From contig CM055265.1 in NCBI GenBank assembly GCA_029237695.1, positions 115,790,067 to 115,854,066 on the forward strand: a stretch of DNA of 64,000 nt, read 5' to 3'. The translations under genes were made by a program, and so were the position numbers. This document shows, piece by piece, positions 54,055 through 64,000 of the stretch (position 1 is its first letter; the number at the start of each line of letters is the position of its first letter). Source of the stretch: Conchocele bisecta. Lineage: Eukaryota; Mollusca; Bivalvia; Lucinida; Thyasiridae. A model generated the notes under the pieces. It had not been told where the DNA came from. It saw only the letters and a program-made list of their open reading frames with translations, and made no database searches.

Positions 54055-55915
54055 TGTAGAACACCCTATTGTTTACCCCCCCCCCCCCCACCCCCCCCCC
54101 CCCCCCCCCTATTGTTACCCCTCGGTAAGTTCGTCCATTCAGTTATTGTGTGTGTCCGACAACAAAAGTTGCCGACCAAAACAGATGACAACATATTGTA
54201 TCAGAGGTTTGGAGTTCGATATCGAGCACATTCACATGCCGATATCACCATTGTATGCCAATATCACCATTTTGGTCGTCTATAAAACATGTCTTTTTAT
54301 GACGGGTAACAATAGGGTAATAATCAGGGAGGACTGTAGAATTTGTAGAACCCCATATTGTTCACTCTCCCCTATTGTTACCCCTTTGTAAGTTCGTCCA
54401 CTCAGTTCTTGTGAGTGTCCGACAACAAAAGTTGCCGACCAAAACAGATGACGAAATTATATTGTATCAGAGGTTTGGAGTTCGATATCGAGCACATTTA
54501 CATGTCGATATCACCATTGTATGCCGATATCACCATTCTGGTCGTCTTTAAAACATGATTTTTTATGACGGGTAACAATAGGTGAGGGCAACAATAAGTG
54601 AGGTCTGTACAATTTGTAGAACCCCCTATTGTTCACCCTCCCCTATTGTTACCCCTTTGTAAGTTCGTCCATTCAATTATTGTGAGTGTCAGACAACAAA
54701 AGTTGCCGCCCAAAAGAGATGACGAAATATTGTATCAGAGGTTTGGAGTTCGATTTCGAGCACATTCACATGCCGATATCACCATAGTATGCCGATACCA
54801 CCATTCTGGTCGTCTATAAAACATGATTTTTATGACGGGTAACAATAGGGGAGGATAACAATAAGGGAGGACAGTAGAATTTGTAAACCCCCCTATTGTT
54901 TACCCTTCCGTATTGTTACCCCTCGGTAAGTTCGTCCATTCAGTTCTTGTGTGTATCCGACAACAAAAGTTGCCGACCAAAACAGATGACGAAATATTGT
55001 ATCAGAGGCTTGGAGTTCGATATCGAGCACATTCACATACCGATATCACCATTGTATGCCGATATCACCATTCTGATCGTTTATTAAAAGAAAGAGTTTT
55101 ATGACGGGTAACAATAGGGGAGGGTAACACTAAGTGAGGACCGTATAATTTGTAGAACCCCCTATTGTTCACCCTCCCCTATTGTTACCCCTCTATAAGT
55201 TCGTCCATTCAGTTCTTGTGAGTTTCCGACAACAAAAGTTGCCGACCAAAACAGATGACGAAATATTGTATCAGAGTTTGGAGTTCGATTTCGAGCACAT
55301 TCACATGCCGATATCACCATTGTATACCGATATCACCATTCTGGTCGTCTATAAAACATGATTTTTATGACGGGTAACAATAGGGGATGGTAACAATAAG
55401 GGAGGACAGTAGGATTTGTAACCCCCCTATTGTTTACCCTCCCCTATTGCTACCCCTCGGTAAGTTCGTCCATTCAGTTATTGTGTGTATCCGACAACAA
55501 AAATTGCCGACCAAAACAAATGACGAAATATTGTATCAGAGGCTTGGAGTTCGATATCGAGCACATGCACATACCGATATCACCATTGTATGCCGATATC
55601 ACCATTCTGATCGTTTATAAAAAAATGAGTTTTATGACGGGTAACAATAAGGGAGGGCAACAATAAGTGAGGACTGTATAATTTGTAGAACCCCCTATTG
55701 TTCACCCTCCCCTATTGTGACCCCTCTGTAAGTTCGTCCATTCAGTTCTTGTGAGTGTCCGACAACAAAAGTTGCCGACCAAAAGAGATGACGAAATATT
55801 GTATCAGAGGTTTGGAGTTCGATTTCGAGCACATTCACATGCCGATATCACCATTGTATACCGATATCACCATTCTGGTCGTCTATACAACATGATATTT
55901 ATGACGGGTATGATA
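54055..55915 (+). repeat. ~268-bp satellite, seven units
   Basis: The anchor AAGTTCGTCCATTCAGTT or close variant occurs at 54127, 54390, 54661, 54928, 55197, 55462 and 55730 (spacing 263-271). Each unit has CCCCTATTGTTACCC at one side and GGGTAACAATAGGG at the other, so monomers can fold. Units 4 and 6 share variants not found in 3, 5 and 7. It follows a C-rich tract at 54077-54109. Confidence 0.92.
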
Positions 55916-56118
55916 ACTATGATAACCCTACCACATATGGATCATTATCTGCTTGATATGATTTGCCCAACCCTCAAATATCATCATTACATAGAATAAC
56001 ACTGTTACGACTGAGTCTCCATATAACATATGCACTCATACTCAGCCCTTACCACGGTCTGACATACTGGTACAGTGCGGTAGGAGAATGAACTAGCTAG
56101 TGGGTTAAATTAACCGTC

Positions 56119-56350
56119 TCAACCCTAAGGAACTGGAATGGACTGTGATATGCTAATGTTCCGACCAATCCAATGGTCATAAAATGATTTTCAGATTCGT
56201 CCATTTATGAAAAGGGGGTGTTTTTGTTCTAAGAAATATGAAAATTACTTGCAAAAAATGCAGATCCTGATGAGACGGCTCGTTCCCGGCTCATCTGAAT
56301 CTGCTCTTTTTGCATAAACCGCTAAGAGGGATTTCGGTTTCAAAGGGTTA
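56119..56350. mobile_element. TTAA-type MITE family P
   Basis: TTAACCGTCTCAACCC at left and TTTCAAAGGGTTAA at right. The centre has GCAGATCCTGATGAGACGGC and a diverged complement. Confidence 0.75.
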
Positions 56351-56399
56351 ATTTAAAGCACACATTTCGACTGCATTGCAAACTGATGCTAAATGCGGA

Positions 56400-56740
56400 A
56401 AGGAAAATGGGCCAACGGCTCATATGCCCGGGTTTGGAAGGTCTACGAGCCAATTCCTACCCTTAAATATACAGACAGACAGACAGACAGACAGAAAACG
56501 AACACTTTTGGAAATTGACTCCAATACCGCCATGGCTAGATAGCTTGGAAAAGAAGAAACTAAGAAAACAAAAGTTAGATTTTGAAAATCGGTCCAAGTT
56601 TTTAAATTCAATTGTGAATACACCTGCATTATGATTGTTTTCAAATATTTTATGTTAATTTTTGTTACTTTTCAATGAAAGTATATGTTGCGACCACTCA
56701 TTTGAACCGGTTCAAATGTACTTCTGAGCACATTTAACCC
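56400..56740. repeat. Fragments of families F and R
   Basis: GGAAATTGACTCCAATACCG and ACTAAGAAAACAAAAGTTAG belong to family F. ATGAAAGTATATGTTGCGAC and CATTTGAACCGGTTCAAATG belong to family R. An ACAG microsatellite is at 56472-56492. Confidence 0.6.
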
Positions 56741-56971
56741 TTTCAACACCAAGTAACTTAATAGGATGTTCCATGCCAATGTTTCACGCTATTTCATTAA
56801 TTTTGTTCATTCAAATTATCCCATTCTTCTAAAAGGGTAATCTGTACGACGTTTAAAATTATCAACAAACAGTGGAGATCCTGATGAGACGGCTCGTTAC
56901 GAGCCGGCTCATCTGGATCTGCACTGTTTGCAAACATTGTCTCTATAGAGGTCTGTGGTGTTGAAATGGTT
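56741..56971. mobile_element. TTAA-type MITE family P
   Basis: TTAACCCTTTCAACACC at left, GGTGTTGAAATGGTTAA at right, central GAGACGGCTCGTTACGAGCC hairpin. Confidence 0.8.
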
Positions 56972-57159
56972 AAAGAAAATATTTATGATTTTCCCCAATT
57001 CAAATGGCATATCCCCAGCATAAAATGGGTTAATAGACAAACGTTCGTCGGCAGCAATATGTGGAACAGACGGTAGTACGAAATCACATGGCGTGTCTCA
57101 TACGGGAAGGTCATTTTCCGCAGTCGGCGGTTGTCCGTATATATATAACAATCGTAAAC

Positions 57160-57390
57160 GTGGCTGTGACTGAAGAAATGGGGCTGATGGGATTTGTAAC
57201 CAACGTAGCTCCCGATCAAATAACACACTCGTGCAGCCTGATAATGATATATATGCACGGCGGCTGATGCGTTGTTGGAATGGCGACCAGTGCAGATCCT
57301 GATCAGACTGTGCGGATGCACAGGCTGATCGGGATCTACACTGATCGCAAAACTCATACGCCCCATTCATCCAGTCACAGCCACACGTGT
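57160..57390. mobile_element. MITE family D, full length
   Basis: GTGGCTGTGACTGAAGAAAT at left and CATCCAGTCACAGCCAC at right. Inner hairpin GACTGTGCGGATGCACAG. Confidence 0.85.
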
Positions 57391-57489
57391 GTTCAGTATG
57401 GTCTTCCATTCTAAGGGTGCAGAAGAAAACAACATATTACATTTTTTACGTTATGTACACGCTTTAATAGCGACAATTTCATCTGCATG

Positions 57490-57490
<1 letters not shown>

Positions 57491-57548
<58 letters not shown>
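57491..57548. repeat. (GA)n microsatellite
   Basis: About 29 GA repeats, uninterrupted. Confidence 0.95.
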
Positions 57549-57551
<3 letters not shown>

Positions 57552-57687
57552 GGAGATATTTACGTGAGAGATTGTGGAAGATATTTACAAGGTTTTCAAT
57601 AGTGACCTTTTTCAGTATTTTGACCCTTGAATTTGATTCTGCACAAAATTTGCAGCACAGGGGTCTAATTTGCTATATAAAATACTG

Positions 57688-57927
57688 GGGCCCGTTTCAC
57701 TAAACTTCGTACGACTAAAATGTTCGAAAGTGCAAATTTAGGATCGTCTGGAAATCTCAATTGATGGATTTACATTTATTGAGCATAGGCTTCATTTGCT
57801 GCCTATGCTCAATAAATGTAATCCAATAATTGTTTACACAAAAACAGTGTTAATGTGAAATTTACAGACTATCATAATTTTGCACTTACGAACATTTTAT
57901 TCGTACGAAGTTTAGTGAAACGGCCCC
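57688..57927. mobile_element. MITE family A, CTG duplication
   Basis: CTG at 57685-57687 and 57928-57930. 240 bp with ends GGGCCCGTTTCACTAAACTT and complement. Confidence 0.9.
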
Positions 57928-57930
57928 CTG

Positions 57931-58734
57931 ATTTGTATTTTACGCTAACAGGGGCATAGCATAGCGGTCCTAGTACCGTCATATATCCCCAATCAAACCG
58001 ATTTACACAGGCCACGATGAAAACACGTTTTTATTGTGTACATGTATACTATTTGTTTTTCAAACAATCCTGATATGCCCCTTTAAATTTAGTCTTGGTC
58101 GCTCATTTTGACCATTGAATTCTGGAGGCTATTGAAAACCCTGTGTATATCATACACAACTCTTTTTCTTCTCTGTCAAAACTGAATAGGTGTAGTGAAT
58201 AGTGCTTATGACTACTAGTGGAGAACGATCGCATATTCTTAAGTAATAGTATTCATTGCCGATTGAATGACTGATATAATTATACCAGATTGTGTGTATA
58301 TTGCAGTATCCATCGCTATTAAGATAGCCAGAGATGTGTGCAATATCTCCGCAGAATATGTGATATCGAAGGCATGCTCATTGCAACCGTTGGCACGGGT
58401 AATCAAGTACTAGTACCTGGTATACGAGATACAGTAACAGTTGTTAGTTATGACATACGTAATTTAACTTGGAACTGAAACAATCAAGCAGGTACACGTT
58501 TGTCGGCTCCTGAGAAACTTGTGAATGAGATTTTCGTGACATTAGCATGGGCCATTGGCATTACGGCAGGTAATACTGTTGTACATTGTGGCATTAAAAC
58601 AATTATGATTGCTGCGTTCTCGGATGGAACACACCGATACAGTATGCGAATAGGAGAAAGGTTTGAATGAAGTACATCTAAATCGAGAATAAACAAGGCA
58701 GAAACTGGTGTCCTGTAGCCGATTTCACAAAAAT
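57931..58734. other. No confirmed gene
   Basis: Both strands are open across 58490-58680, and a donor-like CAG/GTAATA is at 58570. The peptide is not diagnostic, so no exon is called. The rest is plain AT-rich DNA. Confidence 0.35.
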
Positions 58735-59012
58735 TGCACTGTATACTCATCTTGCTAAGTATAATTTGAGGGAGTAATAATTTATTTTTCCCGAAATGCA
58801 TTGGTTCATATAGAACGAACTACTGCATATAGTTGATGATTAAAAGTATGCAGAATTATTATACTGAAGTTATTGCATTATCACAGCCAAATTGGCTGTG
58901 ATAATGTAATAAATTCAGTATAATAAAAATTAATAAATTTGTCATTAATTTTAATATTTCTCCCTCAAACTGTGCTTAGCAAGATAAGTATACTTTGCAA
59001 TATTGAAGAAAT
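58735..59012. mobile_element. Foldback MITE family N
   Basis: Same layout as 10339-10620, with central hairpin TTATCACAGCCAAATTGGCT. Arms differ at several positions. Confidence 0.78.
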
Positions 59013-59107
59013 AGATTACTGATATTCAAACGCTGTAAATTAAGTATATCATGCATTTGAATATGAGGGCAATAACTGTATTATTATACTGTAAGTATTA
59101 TAGTTAA

Positions 59108-59319
59108 CCCACTTAATACTGAAGATTCTCATAGAAAAACAATGAGCATGTTTTCTTATTTCTCACCAACAATATATGTTGTTACAACTCAATTGAACCG
59201 CATCAAATGAGTTCAAATGAGTGGTAACAATATATACTTTAATTGAGAAGTAAAGAAAATAGAAAATAAATATGTTAATAAATTTTGATATGTGTGAATA
59301 AATATCCCGCATAAAATAG
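59108..59319. mobile_element. MITE family R abutting a stop codon, TTAA-flanked
   Basis: TTAA at 59104-59107 and 59320-59323. The right end reads CCCGCATAAAATAGG, as in 57015-57029 and 41040-41055. The centre pairs CAATATATGTTGTTACAACT with its diverged complement. The right TTAA contains the TAA stop of the minus-strand gene. Confidence 0.72.
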
Positions 59320-59320
59320 G

Positions 59321-61068
59321 TTAATACTGAGCTGTGGCCTGATTGCATTCTTCAGACGGCCGTTGTGTTCCAGGCCAGCAGCATCTGACGAACCGTAAGA
59401 TGCCCGTCCTCTTTTGTGCATCCGCTTGGCCATGGTCCTTATTATTGTCATTCTTAGACATGTTCTTAGATTGTGTCGGGGTGTCGCCAATATCTGTTTT
59501 CGCAGTTGACGACCTGAACAACAGTTGCCCCAATTTGCTCTCCTTTATTCTTTTCTTTAGTCCCTTTGATTTGTGCGGCTGTCTTTCGTCTTTCTGCGAA
59601 GCATCTTCGCCAGTGGATGCTGTGTTTGCAGCTGGCGTATGTGGACTACCTGAAGCAATCACGTAACAGGTTGGAATTTCCGTCTTCTTCGTTGTACAAC
59701 GTGGACGTTTCTGTAGGTTCATTTCTGTCTCGCATTTCTTTTTTATATTTTTCTTAGAGCAGATACGCTTATCTGCTTGACTATGCGTAGCCTTAGTGTT
59801 AGCATCGGTCGGGATAACAACTTCTGCGTGTTTGTAATATTTTTGAACTTTATGCACTTTGCTGATGTCTATTTCGGCTGGCCTGTGTACAGGTGCAACA
59901 CAAATGTTCCGCGTAGCCATTTGCAATGTAGACTTTGGTTCAACTTTCTTTTCTTTCTCATATGTCTTCTCGGGAAAATGTTCAATGTTATACTCTGCTT
60001 CTTTCTGACCGTTATTCTTCTCAGATTGATCTGCATCATGCCCTGATTCTATTTGCATATCCTTTTCACGTTTCTTATCGGGAGATTTCTTTAATTTATT
60101 TTCCGATTTAACTTTCATATCATTCTTATCTTTGTTCCCCATACATGTTTCCAATTTATTCTCAGATTCAACTTTCTTATATTTTTTGCGTTTACCGTCG
60201 TCCTCGCGATACAAGAAGCTCAGGTCAAGTCGAGGAACGTCCGATGGCCGCATGCTTATGTATAGGCCGTTGGCCGACCGCTGGTGAATCCATTCATAGG
60301 AAACATTGTCATAAGAATCGTAGCTGTATCGACTTGCACTGCTCATTGGGGAATCAGTTTCATTATGTGAGCTGAATGTATTTGGCGACGGATCACGTGA
60401 ACCTTCTTGGTTACCATTCACAATATCTCTTTTGAAAGAATGAGTAGTTTTGTCTTTCCCTTTATTGTCCATTACATATCCGCGTGTTGACCTCTCTTTT
60501 ACATCTCTCTTCATATGCACATCTTCACTAGTTAAATAGTTTCTCCGATCTGTAGTTTTATGTTGTTGAATATTTAGGTCTTTGTAAGCATGTGCAATTG
60601 TGTATTTCGTTGATTTGACGAGGTCTGGATCATTCTTCGCGAATATATTCCGTGTTTCATGCATATCATCATCATCATCAAATGAAGAATGCGCTTTCCG
60701 AACACGGCTTTCGTTGTTTTGAAAACCATCTGTCGATAATGCGTACATTGCATCCCATGGTACCCCGTTCAGGCGAGCTTGAGATATCCAGCTGTTTTCC
60801 ATGATATCATACCTTGGATGCGCCATTGGTTCTTTTACGAATTGCCGCAAGTTCGTATCTAAAAATGCGTCCTTGTGTGTCTCTCCAATGGGTGGGAGTA
60901 TGGCATCACGCATGTTGAACGCAGCTCTTAGTTGACATTGTATTCGCATCTTAGCATTATTGGCATATGTGAACCCTTGCTGCTTTGTGCCTGTTTGTTG
61001 CTTTGCTCGGATAGTCGTTTCTTTTACATGTGGGGTCCGAAGGTCATCGTGTGGCGTTGGATTTGCTG
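59321..61068 (-). CDS. Lys-rich protein of unknown function, last exon
   Basis: The exon runs from an acceptor TTTTTCATTCAG (ends at 61069 on this strand) to TAA at 59321-59323, about 581 codons, open throughout. It enters with two bases that fit the one base left by the upstream exon. The protein is hydrophilic, with an Asp run (about 60665-60680), SPMSSASRYSYDSYDN, a basic Lys/Glu-rich middle with repeats such as KKVESENKL and KVKSENKL, and a C-terminus with RFVRCCWPG. No signal peptide, membrane segment or named domain is seen, and disorder is likely. The length of the open frame against a background full of stops, plus splice sites, supports a real gene. Function is unknown. Confidence 0.75.
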
Positions 61069-61315
61069 CTGAATGAAAAACAGCAAGAAATTAAGTATTC
61101 TACATGTACTAGTAAATAACATAGATGGTCTTACATGAGTGATATTTATTGTACTATATATTATATGTATTATACTTATTAAACGAGCTTACTGATTTTA
61201 CAAGAGAAGAACCGATGCCATAAGTGTCTTATAAAATCGGCCAACGCGTTCAATAAATAGCATATTATCTATCTATCTATGTACATGTAGCTGTGTCATT
61301 TTCATATGTATTACA

Positions 61316-61620
61316 CTACTGTCTGTTCCACGTTTTGCTGCCGACAAACGTTTGGCTATTAAACAAATTAAATATTTAAAAGTAATTACTTTTTTATCAA
61401 TAACAAAAAAGTCACCCTCCCCCCCAAAACAAATTTGAATATTGATTTTATTGCGAAAAAATGATTTTCCTACGGGAATTTAACATGGGGGCTAAAAATT
61501 GATTTTTTTTAAATATATTTTTTATTTGTGACCGAATTTCAAAATCTAACTTGTTTTCTTAGTTACATCATTGTCAAGCTATCTCGCCAGGTTTTGGCGT
61601 CAATTTCCAAAACTTTTCGT
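61316..61620. repeat. MITE family F, right half missing
   Basis: CTGTCTGTTCCACGTTTTGC to the TCAATTTCCAAAACTTTTCG segment. It ends just before the family A copy at 61642. Confidence 0.75.
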
Positions 61621-61641
61621 TTTTTGATCCTTCAGGTGTTT

Positions 61642-61885
61642 GGGGGTCCGTTTCACTAAACTTCGTAAGACTAAAATGTTCGTAAGTGCAAAACTATGAT
61701 AGTCTATAAATTTCACATTAACAATGTTATCTTGTAAACAATTATTGGATTTACATTTATTGAGCATAGGCTGCCTTTGCAGCATATGCTCAATAAATGT
61801 AAATCGATAAATTGGAATCTACAGACGATCCTAAATTTGCACTTACGAACATTTTAATCATACGAAGTTTAGTGTTGCGGGCCCC
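61642..61885. mobile_element. MITE family A
   Basis: GGGGGTCCGTTTCACTAAAC at left and a diverged right end GTTGCGGGCCCC. Inner hairpin intact. Confidence 0.82.
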
Positions 61886-61949
61886 TGAAAAAATTGTCCT
61901 GGACCCCATGTAATGTACTTATGTGTGATGGAATTAATTATCTACTTAC

Positions 61950-62083
61950 TCTTGTTATAATCCTTTTGTTTCATGCTCGCAATCATCTTTACATCTAGAG
62001 CGTCCTTCTGATAACTGTATTTTGGTCTCAGGGATGTTCCCCATGTATCGCGCTCATCTTTTCCAGTGGCATGCACACTGTGA
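61950..62083 (-). CDS. Lys-rich protein of unknown function, upstream exon
   Basis: 134 bp on the minus strand between acceptor CTCTATTTCAG and donor GTAAGT (intron starts at 61949). Open in one frame, entering with one base and leaving one base, which fits the exon ending at 61068. It encodes ATGKDERDTWGTSLRPKYSY and a basic tail. Sequence composition matches the larger exon (Lys, Asp, Tyr rich). Further exons upstream, right of 62083, are expected because there is no start codon here, but I could not identify them. Confidence 0.68.
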
Positions 62084-62197
62084 CTGAAATAGAGAAGCTT
62101 ACATGAGAGACTATTGAACCAATTTACTCCGAAACGCCTGCCATAAGTGATCCATTTTCGCTTTTTTGGCGAGTTCGTTAATCAGGGAAGTGGCGTT

Positions 62198-62615
62198 GCA
62201 AGGTGTATGATCACGTGATTACAATAACAACAACAATGGTTCAAAGTGTTGTAAGTGCGCCCACTCCAAAGTAAGTATTATTTGATATTTTCCTTAATAG
62301 GCAACGGATTTTGATGAAATAAGTCGCAGCAAACGCGTCTTCATGAGCAGCATTTGGTGTTCCCGGGAGTTCGACACAGACTTATGTCGTTTTTGCGAAG
62401 AATCGATTTCCGTGTCAGCAGACACGGAAATAGATTCTTCGCAGAAACGACAGAAGTTTGGGCCAAAGTACCGAGACCACCAACTGCAACTTAACAAGAC
62501 GCGTTTGATGCGTTTATAAAAATCCGTTACATAATAAGGACAAAATAAAATAAAACGTACTTTGAATCGGAGGGCTTCTGGAAGTTTCACGAATGTTCCT
62601 GTTGTTGTATACACG
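62198..62615 (+). mobile_element. MITE family B, right end decayed
   Basis: CAAGGTGTATGATCACGTGA at left and a central hairpin with two mismatches. The right end reads GTTGTTGTATACACGTTG, a mutated CACCTTG end. Confidence 0.8.
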
Positions 62616-63526
62616 TTGTGTTATTAGCCCAGGAGTAATAGGTGTAAAAAACACCAAACCCCAAAAAAATTGTTAACAAGCTGAATTTTTCAGGAAAGTT
62701 GTATAAATGTATGTAGAATAACATACTAAAAGTCCCCGCAAATCCAGCTGGTGCCAACTTGGGAATTCAAGATGGCGTCCAAGATGGCCGCCATCTTTTC
62801 ATTATCTTTTAATGTTTAGCTATATGGGCAAATAGGCATAAAAAAGTGTTGATTTTTTTATACTCTTACCTGGATTATCTGATATACATTTTTAAAGCAG
62901 TTTTGTTATTTCTGAAATTATACAATTCAAGATGGCCGCCATTATGGCCGCCAAAACTTCCAAATTGATGGATTTTAGGATATTTTGTAAGAAAAAACTC
63001 GAGGTAGATAGCAATATTTTCAATTTAATGCATATATTATACAATATATGGCAAGCAGTACTTAATACATAATACATTGGACATTGGAAATTCATTCATT
63101 ATCACTATTAATGGTATATACAGATTGATATGCACTCGTGTCTCGTACAATTATGAATAGTGACAGTCCTGTAAGTAAACATACATGTAAATCCATACCA
63201 CTTTGCAACTACAGCATCATCAATATAGCGATAACATTGTATGATCATACATAAAATGTGACTTCTGGATTAAGAATTATGGCATTTAATACCATGGTAG
63301 ACACTTCTATGTACTTTTTTATGAATGTTATGTTATTCACTCTGACTAGATAAGTGTATTAGACTCGCCACAACTTAAATAAGTCATGTTTATCTTTCAA
63401 ATCACTTTCTTGTATTTATATGCATCATTGGTGATACACATTGTAATGTTTGACAGTGCTCACACAGTTATGTCATTTGTATTTAATGAATAAAACCCCG
63501 GGTTATTGCGTTTACTGCAGTATGAA
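62616..63526. other. AT-rich spacer with AAGATGGC motifs
   Basis: AAGATGGCGTCC, AAGATGGCCGCCATCTT and a further AAGATGGCCGCC occur at about 62770, 62781 and 62932. Otherwise no recognisable gene. Confidence 0.45.
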
Positions 63527-64000
63527 TTACATTTGGTCAACTGGTACGGGCGTAGTATTATTACATGTTTGTCCCATACATTGGCTGCACATCTCGGTGC
63601 ATAATAACCCAAGCTTCCTGCACCCACATGACTTTCCACATCCAGTCTTACAGCCACATGAAACCATTTGCATTAGCTTATCTGGTGCAACTGGGAGGTC
63701 AGTCTCCATGGGTAACAGAACATCATCTTGCAATTTCCATCCCCATTCTATTGGAGGCATTGAGTTACCCATCCAACAGCCAAACATGTACGATATGAAT
63801 GGTATTTGGCCGCAGCACTTGTCGGTGGGAGACACGCAATCTGAAATGATGAGCTAAGGGAGGACCTACCAATTGCCTTTTTTGTATGCAATGTGTCTGT
63901 ATTTATCAAGTGTCTTCACTTGACCAGCTCCATACAATTTGAGTAAGAACTGTTCACCGGCATGTTCTATATCGCTATGTGTGCTTTCACTATTTCTGAA
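63527..64000 (-). pseudogene. Decayed Cys-rich (CXC-like) protein gene
   Basis: Read on the minus strand, it enters from the right edge with AGEQFLLKLYGAGQVKTLDK, then meets a stop near 63880. It continues through a region needing two frame changes to WMGNSMPPIEWGWKL, and ends with CGCKTGCGKSCGCRKLGLLC and a second Cys cluster before the stop at 63527-63529. The spacing CxCxxxCxxxxCxCRKxGLxC resembles CXC (tesmin/TSO1-like) domains found at the C-terminus of uncharacterised, often multicopy invertebrate proteins. The breaks indicate a pseudogene, or an intron plus assembly indels. Confidence 0.6.

Larger units (their letters stand above)
61069..61949 (-). other. Intron of the minus-strand gene
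   Basis: Bounded by GTAAGT and TTTTCATTCAG on the minus strand. Contains a family F remnant and a full family A MITE. Confidence 0.7.

Noticed and set aside
58490..58680. Possible exon with a hydrophobic peptide and CAG/GTAATA donor
   Set aside because: Open on both strands, no family match I could defend, and no partner exon in phase.

Overview
The window looks like invertebrate nuclear DNA, most likely from a mollusc and probably a bivalve. That assignment rests on the repeat families (short foldback elements, molluscan-type SINEs and LINEs) and on a host gene cut into short exons by introns packed with repeats. There is nothing prokaryotic: no operons and no ribosome binding sites. Species cannot be named from sequence reading alone.

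The main host gene is easy to miss because no exon is longer than 195 bp. It is an alpha-carbonic anhydrase on the + strand, read here from six exons at 666-860, 7630-7751, 10188-10283, 12749-12863, 41372-41481 and 44509-44616. Phases match at all five junctions. All zinc ligands are present and the stop codon is at 44614-44616. The N-terminal exon or exons lie left of the window. Intron 4 is about 28.5 kb and holds most of the large mobile elements. A second host-like gene is on the - strand at right (exons 61950-62083 and 59321-61068, phases match). It encodes a lysine-rich, low-complexity protein that I do not recognise.

Layout: 1-12.9 kb, carbonic anhydrase exons among foldback MITEs, a LINE 3' fragment (2.3-3.4 kb) and a 21-bp minisatellite. 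13-18 kb, MITEs, a broken LINE ORF1 and a ~157-bp satellite. 18.8-22.7 kb, a damaged LINE with a 2A-like motif. 23.2-39.85 kb, a 16.6-kb Gypsy-type retrovirus-like element with two ~3.55-kb LTRs, broken gag-pol, a chromodomain after integrase, and an open F-type envelope reading frame. 40-49 kb, last carbonic anhydrase exons, MITEs and a SINE. 49-50.6 kb, a 40-bp satellite. 51-54 kb, MITEs and SINE-like pieces. 54.1-55.9 kb, a ~268-bp satellite with dimeric order. 56-59.3 kb, MITEs. 59.3-62.1 kb, the minus-strand gene. 63.5-64 kb, a decayed cysteine-rich (CXC-like) gene on the minus strand.

The most notable points are these. Mobile-element ends lie within about 6-35 nt of nearly every carbonic anhydrase splice acceptor. 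The envelope frame seems to be reached by a phase-matched splice from the start of gag. The very long LTR carries an internal 73-74 bp duplication whose copies end in donor-like and acceptor-like sequences. Many single-base frameshifts and LTR indels could be real decay or assembly error, and this cannot be settled from one sequence.
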